DNA from: Chloroflexota bacterium
GTDB lineage: Bacteria > Chloroflexota > Dehalococcoidia > JACQGW01
Reading direction: 5' to 3'
Assembly (NCBI GenBank): GCA_016199325.1
Contig: JACQGW010000199.1
Location: 1-19,593 of the forward strand
Length of the DNA: 19,593 nt
Part shown: positions 6,919 to 13,274 of the stretch, one piece after another
How positions within the stretch are numbered: position 1 is the stretch's first letter
Layout of the letters: each line of letters opens with the position of its first letter
Program-made: the position numbers and the translations under genes
The notes under the pieces: model-generated
Database searches by the model: none
What the model saw: the letters and a program-made list of their open reading frames with translations, nothing else
Told to the model about the DNA's origin: nothing

Positions 6919-7777
6919 GCGTAGAGTGCTCCTCCGTGCCCCGGTTGAGGCGATCGAGGACCTGCCGGCGGGTCGGCAGCGCCTCCGGTCCGAATCCCTC
7001 GACCGAGCAACTGGCGGCAGCGCTGGCGAAGCGAGCGGCTGCGGGCAGGTCGGCGCCCTCCCCCAGCCGGACCAGGAGCGCCCCGGCGAAGACGTCGCCG
7101 GCGCCGGTCGGATCCAGCGCCTTGGCCGGGAAGGCGGGAATGGGAATGGTCTGACCGGCGGCAAAAAGGGTCGCACCGGCGGCCCCCTGCGTGAGCACGA
7201 GCGCCCGCGCCGCACGCACGGACTCGGCCAGGCGCTCGGTCTGCTGGCCAAGGTCTTCGTCGGACAGGACCACGGCGTCGGCTCGGCGCAAGACCGGATC
7301 GGGAATTGGCCAGGGCGCCGGCTGGAGCAGCCCGCCCTCACCGCGGCGGCGCAGCCAGCCCTGAACCGTCGCGACCACGATGGCGTCTGGGAAGGCGTCG
7401 GCGAGGCAGGGATCGACCTCGCCGGCGACCGGCCCCAGATGGACGAGTCGTGCCAAGCACCAGGCTGGCGGCAGGTCCGCAGGCCCAAGGGGCCCCGCCG
7501 TGGCGAGTCGCCACTGCCGGCGGCGCTGGCCTTCGTACTGGTGCAGGTGCGTCGTCGTCACGCCGTCGGCTCGACAATGGACCCGAACGGCCGTCCCGTG
7601 AAATGCCCGGCGGGCGAAGGAAGGGCCGTCGGCGGCCGTGACCACGGCCACGTCGAGGCCCAGCCGCTGAGCCGTCAGCGAGACGTAGAGCACGGAGCCG
7701 CCGGGGCGGTCGCTTCCATCCGGTCGGAGATCGCGCGTCAGGTGGCCGATGGAGAGCAGGGTGGGCGGTGGAGACAC
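6911..7777 (-). CDS. PfkB-family carbohydrate/nucleoside kinase
   Basis: This 288-aa ribokinase-fold sugar or nucleoside kinase has the C-terminal PfkB signature DPTGAGDVFAGALL at 222-235, with Asp228 as catalytic base and GAGD forming the anion hole. The N-terminal Gly-Gly motif is RPGGSVLYVSLTAQRLG (25-40). The ATP-site strand LTQGAAGATLF is at 195-205. The substrate cannot be told from the sequence. The start is GTG at 7777, 10 bases after the jag stop with a weak ribosome site, so coupling to jag is likely. The gene overlaps parA by 8 bp at its end. A sugar kinase inside the rpmH-to-parB block is unusual, since rsmG or mnmE/mnmG often occupy this place. Confidence 0.9.
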   Translation of the reverse strand: MSPPPTLLSIGHLTRDLRPDGSDRPGGSVLYVSLTAQRLGLDVAVVTAADGPSFARRAFHGTAVRVHCRADGVTTTHLHQYEGQRRRQWRLATAGPLGPADLPPAWCLARLVHLGPVAGEVDPCLADAFPDAIVVATVQGWLRRRGEGGLLQPAPWPIPDPVLRRADAVVLSDEDLGQQTERLAESVRAARALVLTQGAAGATLFAAGQTIPIPAFPAKALDPTGAGDVFAGALLVRLGEGADLPAAARFASAAASCSVEGFGPEALPTRRQVLDRLNRGTEEHSTRD

Positions 7778-7787
7778 CGCCGCGCGC

Positions 7788-8483
7788 TCACGCTCGGCGC
7801 GGCGAGATCACTACCTTGCGGTGGTCCTCCTCGCCGATGCTGTGGGTCTCGACCTCCGAACTGTCTTGAAGCGTGATATGGATGATCCGGCGCTCGGCCG
7901 GCGGCATCGCCTCCAGGGTGATGGGCTGACGGGTCTGGCGAACTCGTTCGGCCATTCGGATCGCGAGGCTGCGGAGCGAAGCGTCGCGACGGCGGCGATA
8001 GCCCTCGACGTCGACGGTGAGATGGACCCGGCGTCCGAGACGCCGGGTGGCGATCAGGTTGACGAGGAACTGGAGGGCCGCCAGCGTCTCGCCGCGGCGT
8101 CCGATCAAGGCGCCGAGATCCTCGCCGACGAGGTCGAGCGTCGGACCGGCTTCGCCGTCGACGACTTCCACGTCGGCGTCGAGCTCCATTTGGTCGAGGA
8201 TCTCCTGAAGGACTTGACTCGCCAGGGTGATCGCTTCCGGGCCGGCGGTAACAGGCTCGGCTTCGTCCTCGCCGGTGGGTGGCTCGGCGGGCGAGATGGG
8301 GGCCGCGGCCTGGGGGCGGCGCGTGAGCCGAACACGGGCGTCCTCGGCGCGGAAGCCGAGCAGGCCAGTGCGGCCTTCGGCGAGGACGACCACTTCGACC
8401 TGGTCGCGCGTCGCTCCGAGTTTGGCCAGACCCTGGGCGATAGCGTCTTCGACTGTGCGGGCGCTGATCTCGACGTGCTCCAT
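7788..8483 (-). CDS. jag: Jag/KhpB RNA-binding protein (Jag_N-KH-R3H)
   Basis: This 231-aa RNA-binding protein (SpoIIIJ-associated Jag, also called KhpB) is typically encoded just after yidC and linked to cell-envelope growth. A Jag_N domain at 1-54 (MEHVEISARTVEDAIAQGL, then GRTGLLGF) is followed by an acidic Pro/Glu linker (55-80). A KH domain at about 85-158 carries GALIGRRGETLAALQ. An R3H domain at about 165-229 carries the R198-x3-H202 motif in AERRIIH. The ATG at 8483 is 2 bases after the yidC stop and has GGAGGAAG upstream. The open frame runs further upstream only inside yidC in another frame. It belongs to the same operon as yidC and the kinase gene. Confidence 0.96.
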   Translation of the reverse strand: MEHVEISARTVEDAIAQGLAKLGATRDQVEVVVLAEGRTGLLGFRAEDARVRLTRRPQAAAPISPAEPPTGEDEAEPVTAGPEAITLASQVLQEILDQMELDADVEVVDGEAGPTLDLVGEDLGALIGRRGETLAALQFLVNLIATRRLGRRVHLTVDVEGYRRRRDASLRSLAIRMAERVRQTRQPITLEAMPPAERRIIHITLQDSSEVETHSIGEEDHRKVVISPRRA

Positions 8484-8485
8484 CA

Positions 8486-9334
8486 CTACTTCTTCCTCCG
8501 GGCACTTCGCGGCCGGGCAGGACCGGCTGCCGGTTGCTCGCGGGTGGGGGGCTGGGGCGCGGGCGCCGGGGCTTCGCGCTCCCGAGTGGGAGCGGTCCGG
8601 GGCCCTATGATGCCGGGGATGTTGAGCGTGCCCCAGCCCGTGACCTTGTATTGGATGGCGATGCTGATCAGATTGGAGGCGACCCAGTAGATCGCCAGGC
8701 CGCTGGCGAATTGCAGGGTGAAGAAGCCAAACATCAGCGGCATCATCACCTGCATCATCTGGTTCATCTGCATTTGCTGCGGATCGGTACTGGGCATCGT
8801 CATCATCTTTTGCTGGAGCCACATGCTGCCGCCGACGAGAACGGGCAGGATATAGAGCTGGTCCGGCGCGGCCAGATTGAGCCAGAGAAAGTGGTTGTGG
8901 AGCGGGAGCGCCCGCTGGACGACGTCCAGACCCGGATAGAGGTGCTTCGACAGTTCGAGGAACCCCTCCGGGCGGTCGGAGAGCGCCATGAAGATCGCCT
9001 GATAGAGACCGATCCAGATGGGAAACTGGAGGAACGTGGGCACCGCGCAGCCGAGCGGGTTGACGCCGTGCTCGCGGTAGAGGGCCATGGTCTCCTGGGA
9101 GAGGCGCTCACGGTCCTTGCCGTGCTTCTTTTGGAGCTCCTGGATCTTCGGCTGAAGCGTCGACATGGCCTTGGAGGCATGGAGCTGTTTGAGGGTGAGC
9201 GGAAGCATCAGGAGGCGCACGATGACAGTGAAGGCGACAATCGTGATGCCGAAGCTGCCGGCAAAGAGCGCGCTGAGGGCGATGAGCCCGTTCAGCATGG
9301 GGTCGAAGAAGAGTTGATTCCAGAGGTCGATCAA
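8486..9334 (-). CDS. yidC: Membrane protein insertase YidC/Oxa1
   Basis: This 282-aa insertase places membrane proteins in the cytoplasmic membrane. It has the short Gram-positive/Oxa1 layout without the large periplasmic domain of proteobacterial YidC. The conserved groove arginine is Arg40 in VAFTVIVRLLMLPLTLKQ. It is followed by the coiled hairpin MSTLQPKIQELQKKHGKD and the helix NPLGCAVPTFLQFPIWIGLY. The last ~40 residues are a Pro/Arg-rich basic cytoplasmic tail (ARPRSARRKK). The start is TTG at 9334 with GAGGAT 6 bases upstream; no in-frame ATG exists nearby until residue 13. jag follows after 2 bases. The PQQ lipoprotein gene ends 30 bp upstream, between yidC and yidD. Confidence 0.96.
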   Translation of the reverse strand: MIDLWNQLFFDPMLNGLIALSALFAGSFGITIVAFTVIVRLLMLPLTLKQLHASKAMSTLQPKIQELQKKHGKDRERLSQETMALYREHGVNPLGCAVPTFLQFPIWIGLYQAIFMALSDRPEGFLELSKHLYPGLDVVQRALPLHNHFLWLNLAAPDQLYILPVLVGGSMWLQQKMMTMPSTDPQQMQMNQMMQVMMPLMFGFFTLQFASGLAIYWVASNLISIAIQYKVTGWGTLNIPGIIGPRTAPTREREAPAPAPQPPTREQPAAGPARPRSARRKK

Positions 9335-9364
9335 GCGCGTATCCTCATGATGTCGCGATTTCTG

Positions 9365-10465
9365 TTACTTCTGCCCCGGCAGGCGAGCTTCCCAGAGCTT
9401 CCGGCCCGTCGCATCGAAGGCGTATACGACGTCGTGGGCGGTCGTGACGTACGCCTTGCCGTCGGCGACGGCGATGGGCGCGAGCACCGGGGAGTCGACG
9501 TTTTGCTCCCATCGCTTCTCGCCGGATGCGGCATCGAGGCCGTAGACCTTCCCTGCGTTCTCGCCCGCCTGGGAGCCGACGACGATGATGCCTTCGGGTG
9601 CCAGGAGAGCGGGCGCGGAGCGGATCGGGCCGCTGGCGAGGAACGGTGCTCGTTGGGGCTGGAACGTCCGGACGTCGAGCGCGTAGAGCTGGTGGTCGAG
9701 CGAGGCGGCATAGACGGTGCCGCCGACGATGAGCGGCTCGGCCCAGAACCAGTTCCGAGCGGTGAACGAGCCGACCTGCCGGCCCGTCGCCGCATCCACC
9801 CGGTAGAGCATCTGGCCGACGCCACCGACGTAGATGAGTCCGCCGGCGAGGACCGGTGAAGTCAGCAGAGGAGCCTTGGCCTCGAACCGCCATTGCTCCC
9901 GCCCGGTGTCCGGGTCGACGGCGTACAGGTGATGATCCATCGAGGCGACGTAGAGAGCGCCCTCAGTGACAGTGGGCGTCGCCCAGATGGGTCCTGCGGT
10001 GACGAGCTCCCAGAGCTTCCGACCGTCAGCAGGGGCGAGGGCGCGCAGCTTGCCGTCGTTGCCGCTGACGTAGACGGCGGTGGCGCCGACGGCGGGCGTG
10101 GCGACAATCGGCGTCCCGATGGACTGCTCCCAGGTCTTCGCGCCGGTGGCGGCATCGAGTCGGTATACCTTGCCGTTGTGGGAGCCGGCGTAGACGGCAT
10201 CGGCCGTGGCGGCGGGCCGGCCGTAGATGGCCGCGAGGCCGGGCGCGTCCTGCTCGCCGGCCGCCGAGAACTCCCAGCGGACGTTGCCGGCGTCGTCGAT
10301 CGCGATCACCTTGCCGGTATAGGTGCCGACGTACACGCCGCTTCGGGCGGGCGTCGAGCCGGCCCAGTTCCAGCCAGTGGTCGTCGGCGCCGGCACGCAG
10401 GCGGCAAGAAGGAGGAGCGCGGCGACGAGCAACGCCGGCAGGCGCATGAAGTGCTGAACGATCAT
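9365..10465 (-). CDS. PQQ-like eight-bladed beta-propeller lipoprotein (BamB-like)
   Basis: This 366-aa predicted lipoprotein has a signal peptide MRLPALLVAALLLLAAC (from residue 7) with lipobox LAAC and lipidated Cys23. Eight PQQ/WD-like blades follow, each with a variant of xVYxLDAATGxxxWE: for example GKVYRLDAATGAKTWEQ, HHLYAVDPDTGREQWRF and GKVYGLDAASGEKRWEQ. The fold is that of BamB and other PQQ-like propellers. A scaffold or protein-contact role outside the membrane is likelier than PQQ enzymology, but no function is shown. The ATG at 10465 has GGAGG about 11 bases upstream; the ATG at 10447 would give a tidier signal peptide but has no ribosome site. Its place between yidD and yidC is unusual and hints at a role in envelope assembly. 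Confidence 0.88.
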   Translation of the reverse strand: MIVQHFMRLPALLVAALLLLAACVPAPTTTGWNWAGSTPARSGVYVGTYTGKVIAIDDAGNVRWEFSAAGEQDAPGLAAIYGRPAATADAVYAGSHNGKVYRLDAATGAKTWEQSIGTPIVATPAVGATAVYVSGNDGKLRALAPADGRKLWELVTAGPIWATPTVTEGALYVASMDHHLYAVDPDTGREQWRFEAKAPLLTSPVLAGGLIYVGGVGQMLYRVDAATGRQVGSFTARNWFWAEPLIVGGTVYAASLDHQLYALDVRTFQPQRAPFLASGPIRSAPALLAPEGIIVVGSQAGENAGKVYGLDAASGEKRWEQNVDSPVLAPIAVADGKAYVTTAHDVVYAFDATGRKLWEARLPGQK

Positions 10466-10511
10466 CGGTTCGCTGTGCCTCCGTGGCGCCGGCCGCCTGG
10501 CCCTGCGCCTC

Positions 10512-10527
10512 TGTAAAACGTGAAACA
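10512..10527. promoter_or_regulatory. Candidate degenerate parS site
   Basis: TGTAAAACGTGAAACA matches the bacterial parS consensus TGTTTCACGTGAAACA at 13 of 16 positions, with the right ten bases (ACGTGAAACA) perfect. It is an AT-richer island in a GC-rich spacer between yidD and the PQQ gene, in the origin-proximal block and about 3.6 kb from parA. The left half-site is poor, so this may be a weak site, a decayed site or chance. Confidence 0.4.
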
Positions 10528-10531
10528 GTGA

Positions 10532-10747
10532 TCAAGGAACCGGATCGTAGCCCCCAGCGTTGAACGGGTTGCAGCGGACGATCCGTTTCACCGCCAGCCA
10601 GCCCCCTCGCCGCACCCCGTAGCGCTCTATCGCCTCATAGCTGTAATGGGAGCAGGACGGCTCAAACCGGCAGCTCGGCGGAGAAACCCGGGAAATCGTA
10701 TTCTGGTAAAGCCGAATAGCTCCAAGGGCGACCCGCCTTGACAGCAT
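10532..10747 (-). CDS. yidD: Membrane protein insertion efficiency factor YidD
   Basis: This is a 71-aa small cytoplasmic, membrane-associated protein of the YidD family, almost always encoded between rnpA and yidC. The family core is clear: [20 protein letters not shown], the [12 protein letters not shown] stretch, then [17 protein letters not shown] at the C-terminus. ATG at 10747 is preferred, with GAGG 6 bases upstream overlapping the rnpA stop. A TTG at 10759 would add four residues and overlap rnpA. Family length is usually 70-85 residues, so it looks complete. The role, assisting YidC-dependent insertion, is family knowledge. Confidence 0.96.
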   Translation of the reverse strand: MLSRRVALGAIRLYQNTISRVSPPSCRFEPSCSHYSYEAIERYGVRRGGWLAVKRIVRCNPFNAGGYDPVP

Positions 10748-10755
10748 CGGGCACC

Positions 10756-11112
10756 TCAAGCCTCCCGACCCTCGGCCGCCCGCTCGGCGAGCAGCCGGGC
10801 ACGGCGCATGAGGGATCGCACGGCGTCGGCAAGCTCGTCGAATCGAGCTTCTGCCGCAGCCGGCCGGGCGATCACGACGACGTCAAAACCGGACCGGAGT
10901 CGAACCTGTCGAGCGATCTCCCGCAACCGCCGGCGCACTCGATTGCGCACGACGGCCGAGCCGACGCGCCGACCGACCGAGAATCCGACGTGGCTGTCGG
11001 GCAGATCGTTTGAACGAGCGCGCACGGCGAGCAGCGGCTGTGACCAGGAGCGGCCGTGCTGATACACAGCGGCGAAGTCGGCGCTGCGTCTCAGCCGGCG
11101 CTCCCGATCCAT
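10756..11112 (-). CDS. rnpA: Ribonuclease P protein component
   Basis: This 118-aa basic protein is the subunit of RNase P that helps the catalytic RNA trim tRNA 5' ends. The RNR signature [10 protein letters not shown] lies at 56-65. The N-terminal [19 protein letters not shown] and the [13 protein letters not shown] strand are typical. The ATG at 11112 lies 9 bases after the rpmH stop, with only a weak ribosome site, so coupling to rpmH is likely. Its stop overlaps the ribosome site of yidD. Length is normal for the family. Confidence 0.96.
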   Translation of the reverse strand: MDRERRLRRSADFAAVYQHGRSWSQPLLAVRARSNDLPDSHVGFSVGRRVGSAVVRNRVRRRLREIARQVRLRSGFDVVVIARPAAAEARFDELADAVRSLMRRARLLAERAAEGREA

Positions 11113-11121
11113 CGACAGGTC

Positions 11122-11259
11122 TCACACGGACAGGCGCCGCCGACCCCGCCGGCGCCGCGCCCGAAGAACGTCCCGCCCCCCGCGAGTGAACATCCGGGCC
11201 CGAAAGCCATGTAGCCGCTTGCGAGGGATTCGCTTCGGCTGATACGTTCGCTTGGGCAC
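11122..11259 (-). CDS. rpmH: Large ribosomal subunit protein bL34
   Basis: This 45-aa highly basic ribosomal protein has the bL34 pattern [19 protein letters not shown] followed by [19 protein letters not shown] and the terminal GRRRLSV. The start is GTG at 11259 (the sequence then reads PKRTYQP), with GGAAGGAT 6 bases upstream. It is the first gene of the rpmH-rnpA-yidD block and is preceded by a near-consensus promoter about 120 bp upstream. The open frame extends further upstream without coding support. Confidence 0.97.
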   Translation of the reverse strand: MPKRTYQPKRIPRKRLHGFRARMFTRGGRDVLRARRRRGRRRLSV

Positions 11260-11601
11260 GCTCGATCCTTCCCGGCCTGTTTGTGTGCTTGTCTCAACCC
11301 AATTCCCGGCCGGCCAGCGCCGGGCAGGACTCACGACAAACCGGAGCACCAGCGATACTTCCTGGACTCCGTGAGGAATTATAGCCGACGGCTCGCGAGG
11401 GTGTCAACGCGCTCGGTCGCTCCGGGGCGCGCACATGAGCGGTGCCGAGCGACAACGAACCGCCAAGACGCCAAGACCGCCAAGGGAGACGACAAGAACA
11501 AAGGAACAGGTGCCGGAACACGCACAGAGAGGCAGGCTGCGCCAATATTCCAACAGCAGGCGGGCGCCAATCGTTCCAGCGCTGTCGCGGCGCGGTGCAA
11601 C
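11260..11601. other. 342-bp intergenic region upstream of rpmH
   Basis: It holds the rpmH promoter and leader (11260-11407). Beyond that is a stretch rich in CGCCAAGACGCCAAGACCGCC (about 11461-11482), a short tandem motif typical of dispersed intergenic repeats. No dnaA and no cluster of TTATCCACA-type DnaA boxes was seen by eye. The plus-strand open frame through this part has no recognisable protein similarity. Confidence 0.6.
11378..11407 (-). promoter_or_regulatory. Consensus sigma-70-type promoter of the rpmH operon
   Basis: On the minus strand TTGACA (11407-11402) and TATAAT (11383-11378) are both perfect consensus hexamers, separated by 18 bases. Transcription from about 11371 would give a leader of about 110 bases before the rpmH GTG. 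A strong housekeeping promoter is expected for this ribosomal protein/RNase P operon. Confidence 0.88.
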
Positions 11602-12228
11602 ATGCTCCCATCCGATGTCAACTATCGACCTAAACCGATGCGCCGCATCTTCGCGACGCTCGGCGAGCGATGGGCAGGGCGTGGCTGGCTGGGGCAGACG
11701 GAGGACGTCTTCTTCCTGACGCTCTCGGAAGTGGAGACCATCGCCAGGGCAGGCGATCCGCTCGCCGCCGGGAAGGACCTGACCGCGCTGGTCGCGGCCC
11801 GGCGCCTCGCCTGGCGCTACTGGTTCACCGTGACACATCCCGAGGTGATCGGTCCGGATGCCCGGCCGGTCACAGCACCGGCCTCAGGCGAAACGTCCGG
11901 GACGGCGCTCGAAGGCATCGCGGCGAGCGGCGGCCGGGCGCGCGGGACGGCGCGCATCATCGCCGACCCGCGGGAAGGGCACCGGCTCCAGCCGGGCGAT
12001 ACCCTTGCAGCGAGATCGACGGACCCCGGCTGGACGCCGCTCTTCCCGCTCGTCGGCGGGCTCGTCCTCGAGGTCGCCGGCCAGCTCTCTCACGGCGCAA
12101 CCGTCGCACGCGAATACGGCCTGCCCGCCGTCGTCAACGTCCTCGACGCGACGCGACGCATACGCGATGGGCAGACCGTCCAGGTCGACAGCACGGCCGG
12201 GCGAGTCTCCCTCGTCGACAGCTATTGA
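11602..12228 (+). CDS. C-terminal remnant of a PEP-utilising enzyme (swivelling phosphohistidine domain)
   Basis: This 208-aa reading matches only the C-terminal part of PEP synthase/rifampicin-phosphotransferase-like enzymes. There is a helical lead-in (ERWAGRGWLGQTEDVFFLTL), then the mobile phosphohistidine domain with GGRARGTARIIADPREG, GDTLAARSTDPGWTPLF and GQLSHGATVAREYGLPAVV. The expected catalytic His is in SHG (codon 12091-12093). The N-terminal ATP-grasp and middle regions found in intact enzymes are absent, and the sequence upstream of about 11600 is repeat-like. ATGs at 11602 and 11638 both lack a ribosome site. It is the only convincing plus-strand gene in the window. It is probably a truncated pseudogene, though a stand-alone phosphocarrier-like domain cannot be excluded. 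All conserved swivel residues look intact, so truncation may be recent. Confidence 0.65.
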   Translation: MLPSDVNYRPKPMRRIFATLGERWAGRGWLGQTEDVFFLTLSEVETIARAGDPLAAGKDLTALVAARRLAWRYWFTVTHPEVIGPDARPVTAPASGETSGTALEGIAASGGRARGTARIIADPREGHRLQPGDTLAARSTDPGWTPLFPLVGGLVLEVAGQLSHGATVAREYGLPAVVNVLDATRRIRDGQTVQVDSTAGRVSLVDSY

Positions 12229-12249
12229 CCGCTGCGCTGAGATCTCACC

Positions 12250-12322
12250 GTAGCGCGCGGGCTCATCCCCCGCTTCCTCTCGTTTGGCGCGGGTACCGGC
12301 GAGGGACGAGCCCCCGCGCTAC
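12250..12322. terminator. GTAGCGCG palindrome, possible bidirectional terminator
   Basis: GTAGCGCGCGGGCTCATCCC (12250-12269) pairs with GGGACGAGCCCCCGCGCTAC (12303-12322) with only 2 mismatches. It lies 22 bp after the plus-strand stop and between convergent genes, which fits transcription termination. It lacks a T-run and may primarily be a dispersed intergenic repeat. Confidence 0.55.
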
Positions 12323-12380
12323 GGAATCGTGCTCGGCATTCAGGTTTCTGCGCAGCGGTCAACAAGAACATCCAACGATA

Positions 12381-12506
12381 CCGCAGAGGCGCCGGGACGG
12401 GTTTCTGGTTGTTCGTTTCTGGTTCGAGAGGCATCGTCCCAACCACAGACCATGAACCAGAAACCACAAACCTCGTTCTCTGCGTCCTCCGTGTCTCTGC
12501 GGTTCG
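12381..12506. repeat. Composite dispersed inverted repeat (CCGCAGAG / GGTTTCTGG)
   Basis: The outer ends CCGCAGAG (12381-12388) and the CTCTGCGG-type end (about 12496-12503) face each other. Inside, GGTTTCTGGTTGTTCGTTTC (from 12400) faces GAACCAGAAACCACAAACC (12454-12472). The inner part is related to the copy at 3995-4048. A CTCCGTGGC/CTGCGCCTCTGT stretch at about 10484-10512 resembles the outer part. No coding capacity. Confidence 0.65.
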
Positions 12507-12528
12507 TTTTGCAATTATTCGAACGGAG

Positions 12529-13164
12529 TCACGCTCCCAGGCGGAAAGGCGGATAGCGATCGGTGACCAGGAGGAACGCGTATGCGCTGACTCGCAACGA
12601 CCAGCGGCTCACGCCGACCACGAAGTCGAACAACGACCGCGGATAGCGACCCGTGAGCAGAATGGCAAACCAGGCGACGATCACGACCGCGATCCCCGCG
12701 AGGGAGAGGAACAGCAGGACGACGTAGTGCGGGATCGCCAGCAGCCACTTGATCAGTGGGAGCCACCGATTGATGTCTTCCCGCGCATTGGGGTAGGGCA
12801 GCGCAATGTGGACCGCCTGTGCCTCGTCCGTGGACGGATACTCGTCGCGCAGCAGCGCCAGATAGGCACCCACGCGATACACGAACCCGGTCAGGGCCAG
12901 ATTCCAGTCGAACCACCACCTCGGATACTTCTGCCGGAAGACGATGAGTAGCACGGTCGGCAGAACGACAAACCCGCCGGCTGCGTACTGAAGGCTTGCG
13001 CCGTCGGCCGCGTCCGTGCGCGCACTGCCGCCGGCCAGCAAGCCGAAGACGATGAGAATCGGGACCGCCGCGAACAGCCTGAAGAACGTCGACAGTCGGT
13101 CCAGGTCTCGGTCCGGGTAGTCGACGGACAGATCAACCGGGTAGGCATCCGCGATCTCAACCAT
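12529..13164 (-). CDS. DUF4389 membrane protein with internal duplication
   Basis: This 211-aa membrane protein is of unknown function. Hydrophobic segments lie at about 26-46, 60-76, 90-105, 135-170 and 190-200. It has two copies of a DUF4389-type motif: YPRWWFDWN at 80-88 continuing to YRVGAYLALLRDEYP, and YPRSLFDFV at 174-182 continuing to LRVSAYAFLLVTDRYP. Each copy reads YPR-x2-FD, then RV-x-AY, then D-x-YP. The ATG at 13164 is chosen because GGGAGGA lies 4 bases upstream; the open frame extends to 13218 without support. It has its own promoter (13206-13234), so it is likely transcribed apart from the DUF499 gene upstream. No catalytic motif was recognised. Confidence 0.85.
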   Translation of the reverse strand: MVEIADAYPVDLSVDYPDRDLDRLSTFFRLFAAVPILIVFGLLAGGSARTDAADGASLQYAAGGFVVLPTVLLIVFRQKYPRWWFDWNLALTGFVYRVGAYLALLRDEYPSTDEAQAVHIALPYPNAREDINRWLPLIKWLLAIPHYVVLLFLSLAGIAVVIVAWFAILLTGRYPRSLFDFVVGVSRWSLRVSAYAFLLVTDRYPPFRLGA

Positions 13165-13205
13165 GTGGTCCTCCCAACGGCCGATATTTTCGCTTGCCGA
13201 GGAGC

Positions 13206-13234
13206 ATGGTAGTGGCAACGCAATGGCCTGTCAA
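13206..13234 (-). promoter_or_regulatory. Sigma-70-like promoter of the DUF4389 gene
   Basis: On the minus strand TTGACA (13234-13229, perfect) and TACCAT (13211-13206, 4 of 6) are separated by 17 bases, about 42 bp before the DUF4389 ATG. It starts about 40 bp after the DUF499 stop and marks the end of the defence-like unit. Confidence 0.7.
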
Positions 13235-13274
13235 GCCCGCCTGTTCGATAGCCCGTCGGCCAGATCACCGCCGT

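Larger units (their letters stand above)
12229..12528. other. 300-bp convergent intergenic region with two repeat elements
   Basis: It lies between the convergent PEP-enzyme remnant and the DUF4389 gene. It contains a GTAGCGCG-type palindrome and a composite GGTTTCTGG/CTCTGCGG inverted repeat. No gene is seen. The palindromes could serve as terminators for both sides. Confidence 0.7.

Noticed and set aside
6919..7488. N-terminal extension of parA to 7488
   Set aside because: The extra residues are the PfkB gene read out of frame. ParA homology begins at the GTG at 6918, which has a good ribosome site.
8534..9859. Plus-strand 441-codon open frame
   Set aside because: Antisense to yidC and the propeller gene; a high-GC artefact.
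10466..10531. TTGATC/TACAGA promoter for the propeller gene
   Set aside because: The spacer is only about 14 bases, too short for a sigma-70-type promoter.
11260..11601. oriC with DnaA boxes upstream of rpmH
   Set aside because: No TTATCCACA-like cluster or AT-rich unwinding stretch was seen. Only the rpmH promoter and repeats are here.
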